Positions 61,258 through 64,000 of a stretch of DNA of 64,000 bases are shown here, piece after piece. Where the stretch lies: contig NZ_CP121666.1 of the NCBI RefSeq assembly GCF_029714325.1, positions 1,922,001 through 1,986,000 on the forward strand, written 5' to 3'. Under the pieces are notes generated by a model. That model was given only the letters and a program-made list of their open reading frames with translations. It searched no databases and was not told the origin of the DNA. The stretch comes from Bradyrhizobium sp. CB1717 (GTDB taxonomy: Bacteria; Pseudomonadota; Alphaproteobacteria; Rhizobiales; Xanthobacteraceae). The position numbers and the translations under genes are program-made. Positions within the stretch are counted from its first letter, which is position 1; every line of letters begins with the position of its first letter.

Positions 61258-61842
61258 ATGAAAACCACGCTGCTGAAACCCGAACACTACACTCGCTCGC
61301 CCTGGAAGAACGGCGGCGGCATATTCACCGATATTGCAGGCGCCCATCGTGCAGACAGCCCGGTGAAGGACTGGAACAGCCTGCTCTGGCGCTTTGCCTC
61401 CACGCCGATCGTGGCGCCCGGTCCGTTCTCCCACATGCCCGGCATCGACCGCCTGCAGATGGTCGTCAAGGGGCGCGGGCTGGTGCTGAAGTCGCCGACG
61501 CAGGAATTCGACGAGCGTGAACCCTTTACGGCGGTGCGCTTCACCGGCGAGCTCGAGATCGTCACCGCGCTGGAAGCAGGTCCCGTCGAGGTCGTGAACC
61601 TAATGGCGCGGCGGGGAGTTGCGGAGATCGAGCTCGTGGCGCTGAGGGAACCGGACGAACGGCCATTGTCCGCCGGCACGCATCTGGTCTACGTCGCGCA
61701 TGGCGACTGCCGCATCCGTCTCGGCGGGGAGAATTTTGCGATTTCGCACGAATGTACGCTGAAGGTCGAGCTGACCGAGGCGTCCAGTCTGGCGCTCGTT
61801 TCAGGCGTGGCGGTTTTGGCGTCGATCCAGCCCGTCGGCTAG
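61258..61842 (+). CDS. hutD: HutD/Ves family cupin protein
   Basis: This encodes 194 aa. 'YTRSPWKNGGGIFTDIA', 'LLWRFASTPIVAPGPFSHMPGIDRLQMVVKGRGLVL' and 'FTGELEIVTALEAGPVEVVNLMAR' match HutD, a bicupin that may limit histidine-derived metabolites or regulate the Hut pathway. No hut genes are nearby. It stands alone after the LivJ gene. Confidence 0.9.
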   Translation: MKTTLLKPEHYTRSPWKNGGGIFTDIAGAHRADSPVKDWNSLLWRFASTPIVAPGPFSHMPGIDRLQMVVKGRGLVLKSPTQEFDEREPFTAVRFTGELEIVTALEAGPVEVVNLMARRGVAEIELVALREPDERPLSAGTHLVYVAHGDCRIRLGGENFAISHECTLKVELTEASSLALVSGVAVLASIQPVG

Positions 61843-61917
61843 GCTGCAACCGCCCCTGGCACAATCCGTGCAACTGGCTAGGTTGACGCCGCGGCGCCGG
61901 CGCACGATATCTGCTCG

Positions 61918-63135
61918 ATGCAGACCGCCGCGAAGGGGCCGGATATGAATGCGCCACACCAAAATTCCCCCACGCTGTCCGACGGCGTCGTCCACTGGCT
62001 CACCAACGGCACGCGCGACGAGCGCTTCATCGACAATATCTTCGCGGAGATGTGCATCCGCCTCCAGCAGGCGGGCATTCCGCTCAAGCGGTCGACGATG
62101 CACGTCCGGATCCAGCATCCGCAATGGCTCGGCGCCGGTTTCATGTGGTCGGACGGCATGCGCGAGGCGAAGATAACGCGGGTCGACTTCGACGTGCTCG
62201 AGCGATCCGAGTTCATCGGCAGTCCTATCAACGAAATGATGGACGGCGCGACCGAGCTCCGCGAAAAGCTCGAAGGCGATCCGTCGCTCGGCCGCAAGCA
62301 CGCGCTTTATGACGAGATGCGCGCGAAAGGCCTGACCGACTACGTTGCCTGGCCGCTCCATCACACGCTCGGCAAGCGCCACTTCGTCACCTTCGCGACC
62401 GACCGGCCCGGCGGTTTCGAGGATGCGCATATCGCGGCCCTGAAGAACGTGCTGCCGGTGCTGGCACTGGTCAGCGAGATCCGCATCAAGAACCGTCTGG
62501 CGCGAACGCTGCTGGAGACCTATGTCGGCGCCCATGCCGGCGAGCTGATCCTGGCCGGCGCCACCCGGCGCGGCACCGGCACCACGGTGCGCGCCGCGAT
62601 CATGATCTGCGACCTGCGCGATTTCACGAAAATCTCCGACAACTGGCCGCGCGACGACGTCATCGATCTCCTCAACGATTATTTCGACGCGATGTCGGAG
62701 CCGATCGCGCGGCATGGCGGCGAGATCCTGAAATTTATCGGCGACGGCCTGCTCGCGATCTTTCCGCTGAGCCAGCCCGATGCCTGCGCCAACCTGCTGC
62801 ATGCCGTGAGCGAAGCGAGGGCAGCCATGGCCGCGCTGAACGAGCGCAACAGGAGCAGTGCCCGCGCGCCACTGAACTACGGCATCGGCGTCCATGTCGG
62901 CGACGTCATGTACGGCAATATCAGATCGTCGAGCCGGCTCGACTTCACCGTGATCGGCCCCGCCGTCAACATGGCCTCGCGTCTCGAAGCGCTTACCAAG
63001 CAGCTCGGGCGCAACGTGCTGCTGTCGCGCGACTTCGCCGAGTTCGTACAGCCGAAATTTGAGCTGGAACGCGTCGGCAAATACGAGGTGCGTGGCTTCA
63101 GCGATCCGATCGAGCTGTTTGCGTTTCCTAGCTGA
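61918..63135 (+). CDS. soluble class III nucleotide cyclase with N-terminal sensor-like domain
   Basis: This encodes 405 aa; an ATG at 61945 is an alternative start. The N-terminal 210 residues are GAF-like ('YVAWPLHHTLGKRHFVTFATDRPGGFEDAHIAAL'). The cyclase domain spans about 218-400 with metal Asp in 'AAIMICDLRDFTKISDNW' and 'EILKFIGDGLLAIFPL', and 'LDFTVIGPAVNMASRLEAL', where Thr stands at the purine-specifying position. It is probably cytosolic and makes cAMP. This layout is greatly expanded in Bradyrhizobium. Confidence 0.9.
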   Translation: MQTAAKGPDMNAPHQNSPTLSDGVVHWLTNGTRDERFIDNIFAEMCIRLQQAGIPLKRSTMHVRIQHPQWLGAGFMWSDGMREAKITRVDFDVLERSEFIGSPINEMMDGATELREKLEGDPSLGRKHALYDEMRAKGLTDYVAWPLHHTLGKRHFVTFATDRPGGFEDAHIAALKNVLPVLALVSEIRIKNRLARTLLETYVGAHAGELILAGATRRGTGTTVRAAIMICDLRDFTKISDNWPRDDVIDLLNDYFDAMSEPIARHGGEILKFIGDGLLAIFPLSQPDACANLLHAVSEARAAMAALNERNRSSARAPLNYGIGVHVGDVMYGNIRSSSRLDFTVIGPAVNMASRLEALTKQLGRNVLLSRDFAEFVQPKFELERVGKYEVRGFSDPIELFAFPS

Positions 63136-63537
63136 CGCGCGCGAGACCGGCGGTCGCGTCACCCGCTTCCATGTCGTCTTCCGGTCAGGGCCGGCTTGAA
63201 TGCCTGCGCCTAGCGCCGTCGCGCCCGCGACCGCGCCTGCCTTCTCGTGACGTTTCCGAGATCGAACGAAAATCCGGACCTTGCGGCCAAGCGTGTTCTG
63301 GCCAGGCCTGTCGGCTGCGCAAACGCAGGGTTTGCCGGCTCACCCTTCATCCGCGGAGCCGCGCGTCGTGCGGACGGGCAATTGAGGGCACCTTGTTGAA
63401 AGAGATTGCCGCGCGGGACTCGTAAGGTGAGTTCGTTGGCGGTGAATGCCGCCCGCTTCATCGGGAACCGAGACAACTCCCGGTGCAACAGAAGAGGTGA
63501 TTGGCGGCATCTGGCGTGACAACAAGAGGAGGCTTCA
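63136..63537. other. gene-poor gap of about 400 bp
   Basis: I see no convincing gene here. An 84-codon rightward frame (63171-63425) is Arg/Ser/Cys-rich, has no Shine-Dalgarno and looks non-coding. The last 20 bases hold a good ribosome site (GAGGAGG) for the next gene. Confidence 0.5.
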
Positions 63538-63756
63538 ATGCCAACCTGCTCCGAGAATCTTCATGGTCGAACCGGGCGATGTGCGGTCTGCGACGGCAGA
63601 TTCGGTCTCGTTCGGTACTACGCGTGGCGCAGGCCTCTTTGCTCGAAGAAGTGCGTCGAACGTTTCGCGACGCGCCGCCAGGACGACCGCGACTGGGTGG
63701 GCCGCTTTCCCGTCGCCTTCGATACGCTTGCAGAGAACCGCGTGAGGACCCCATGA
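63538..63756 (+). CDS. small zinc-ribbon-like protein, 72 aa
   Basis: The ATG at 63538 is preceded by GAGGAGG. The protein has CAVCDGRFGL and LCSKKCVERF, a CxxC...CxxxC arrangement likely to bind one zinc, with basic stretches around it. Similar short proteins are frequent in Bradyrhizobium, but I know no function. The stop overlaps the next ATG (ATGA). Confidence 0.7.
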   Translation: MPTCSENLHGRTGRCAVCDGRFGLVRYYAWRRPLCSKKCVERFATRRQDDRDWVGRFPVAFDTLAENRVRTP

Positions 63757-63977
63757 CGCTCCAGATGTCACGACGAGGCAAGGCCTACATGGAAACGGCG
63801 CAGAGCCTGCTCCGCGCGGCCCGAAGCATGACCGACGATGCGGTTGCGACGCGGCTGAAGATTCTGGCCGACGACTATCAGCGGCGCGCCGAAAAGGCCT
63901 CGAGCGCCGATGCAGACAGGTCGGTGGCGCGCTCGTCCGCCGGAGCCGGCTACGACTGGTCGAGGGAGCTTGCGTGA
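63753..63977 (+). CDS. small hypothetical helical protein, 74 aa
   Basis: The ATG at 63753 overlaps the preceding stop by 4 bp. The sequence 'RGKAYMETAQSLLRAARSM' and 'RLKILADDYQRRAEKASSAD' is amphipathic and helical with a polar tail. This short Ala/Arg-rich pattern is frequent in Bradyrhizobium small proteins. The function is unknown. Confidence 0.65.
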   Translation: MTLQMSRRGKAYMETAQSLLRAARSMTDDAVATRLKILADDYQRRAEKASSADADRSVARSSAGAGYDWSRELA

Positions 63978-63978
63978 G

Positions 63979-64000
63979 ATGATCCGGATCATTGCCGTGC
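63979..64000 (+). CDS. start of a further gene, cut by the window edge
   Basis: An ATG follows the previous stop at once and opens MIRIIAV. GGGAG lies 11 nt upstream. Only seven codons are visible, so nothing can be said about the product. Confidence 0.35.

Noticed and set aside
63171..63425. Rightward 84-codon frame with several Cys
   Set aside because: No Shine-Dalgarno, Arg/Ser-rich composition and no family resemblance; treated as non-coding gap.

Overview
The window is GC-rich chromosomal DNA, most likely from a Bradyrhizobium-like member of the Nitrobacteraceae (Alphaproteobacteria). This is inferred from several things seen together: strong GC-ending codon use, several families of palindromic intergenic repeats of the type common in Bradyrhizobium, a good match to the alphaproteobacterial general-stress (EcfG) promoter, three class III nucleotide cyclases, many periplasmic solute-binding proteins (Bug/TctC and LivJ types) and a DUF6894 protein. 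I see no rRNA, tRNA, CRISPR array, phage or intact insertion sequence.

Layout. 1-1653 (minus) is the start of a probable metal-efflux operon: a His/Cys-rich exported protein, a small lipoprotein and a TolC/CusC-type outer-membrane protein cut by the window edge. 1805-4194 holds an MFS transporter, a DUF4864 protein and a TetR regulator. 4446-8249 is a three-subunit periplasmic-type aldehyde oxidoreductase (paoABC-like). 8642-25092 is mostly amine and amino-acid metabolism: two XRE-cupin regulators, a beta-alanine:pyruvate-type aminotransferase, DadA, a polar amino-acid ABC importer, a PuuB-like amine oxidase, a gamma-glutamyltransferase and an acetylpolyamine deacetylase. Among them sit an enoyl-CoA hydratase, small proteins and a cytochrome-containing sugar-dehydrogenase-like protein overlapping an SMP-30-like gene.

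25230-33973 (minus) is a compact nonribosomal peptide locus: a flavin monooxygenase-like protein, an Sfp-type phosphopantetheinyl transferase, a 55-aa Lys-rich protein and one 2159-aa A-T-C-A-T-C synthetase without a thioesterase. This is my best candidate for an undescribed system. Divergent from it is a large SAM-cyclase-ATPase-TPR regulator coupled to a PIMT-like methyltransferase. 38433-45101 carries surface-polysaccharide functions (DUF6492, Tat-exported GH10 hydrolase, glycosyltransferase, flippase) and a two-domain L,D-transpeptidase.

45139-49907 has a methyltransferase and a divergent VOC/Bug versus TetR/CMD/SDR cluster with two identical 14-bp palindromes between the arms. 50039-52582 (minus) is a complete bufferin (copper-binding RiPP) operon preceded by an ECF-type promoter. 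52830-63135 contains two further cyclases, a shikimate-dehydrogenase paralogue, an amidohydrolase, two orphan LivJ-type binding proteins, MarR, an alpha/beta hydrolase and HutD. The right end has two small overlapping genes and the first codons of a third.
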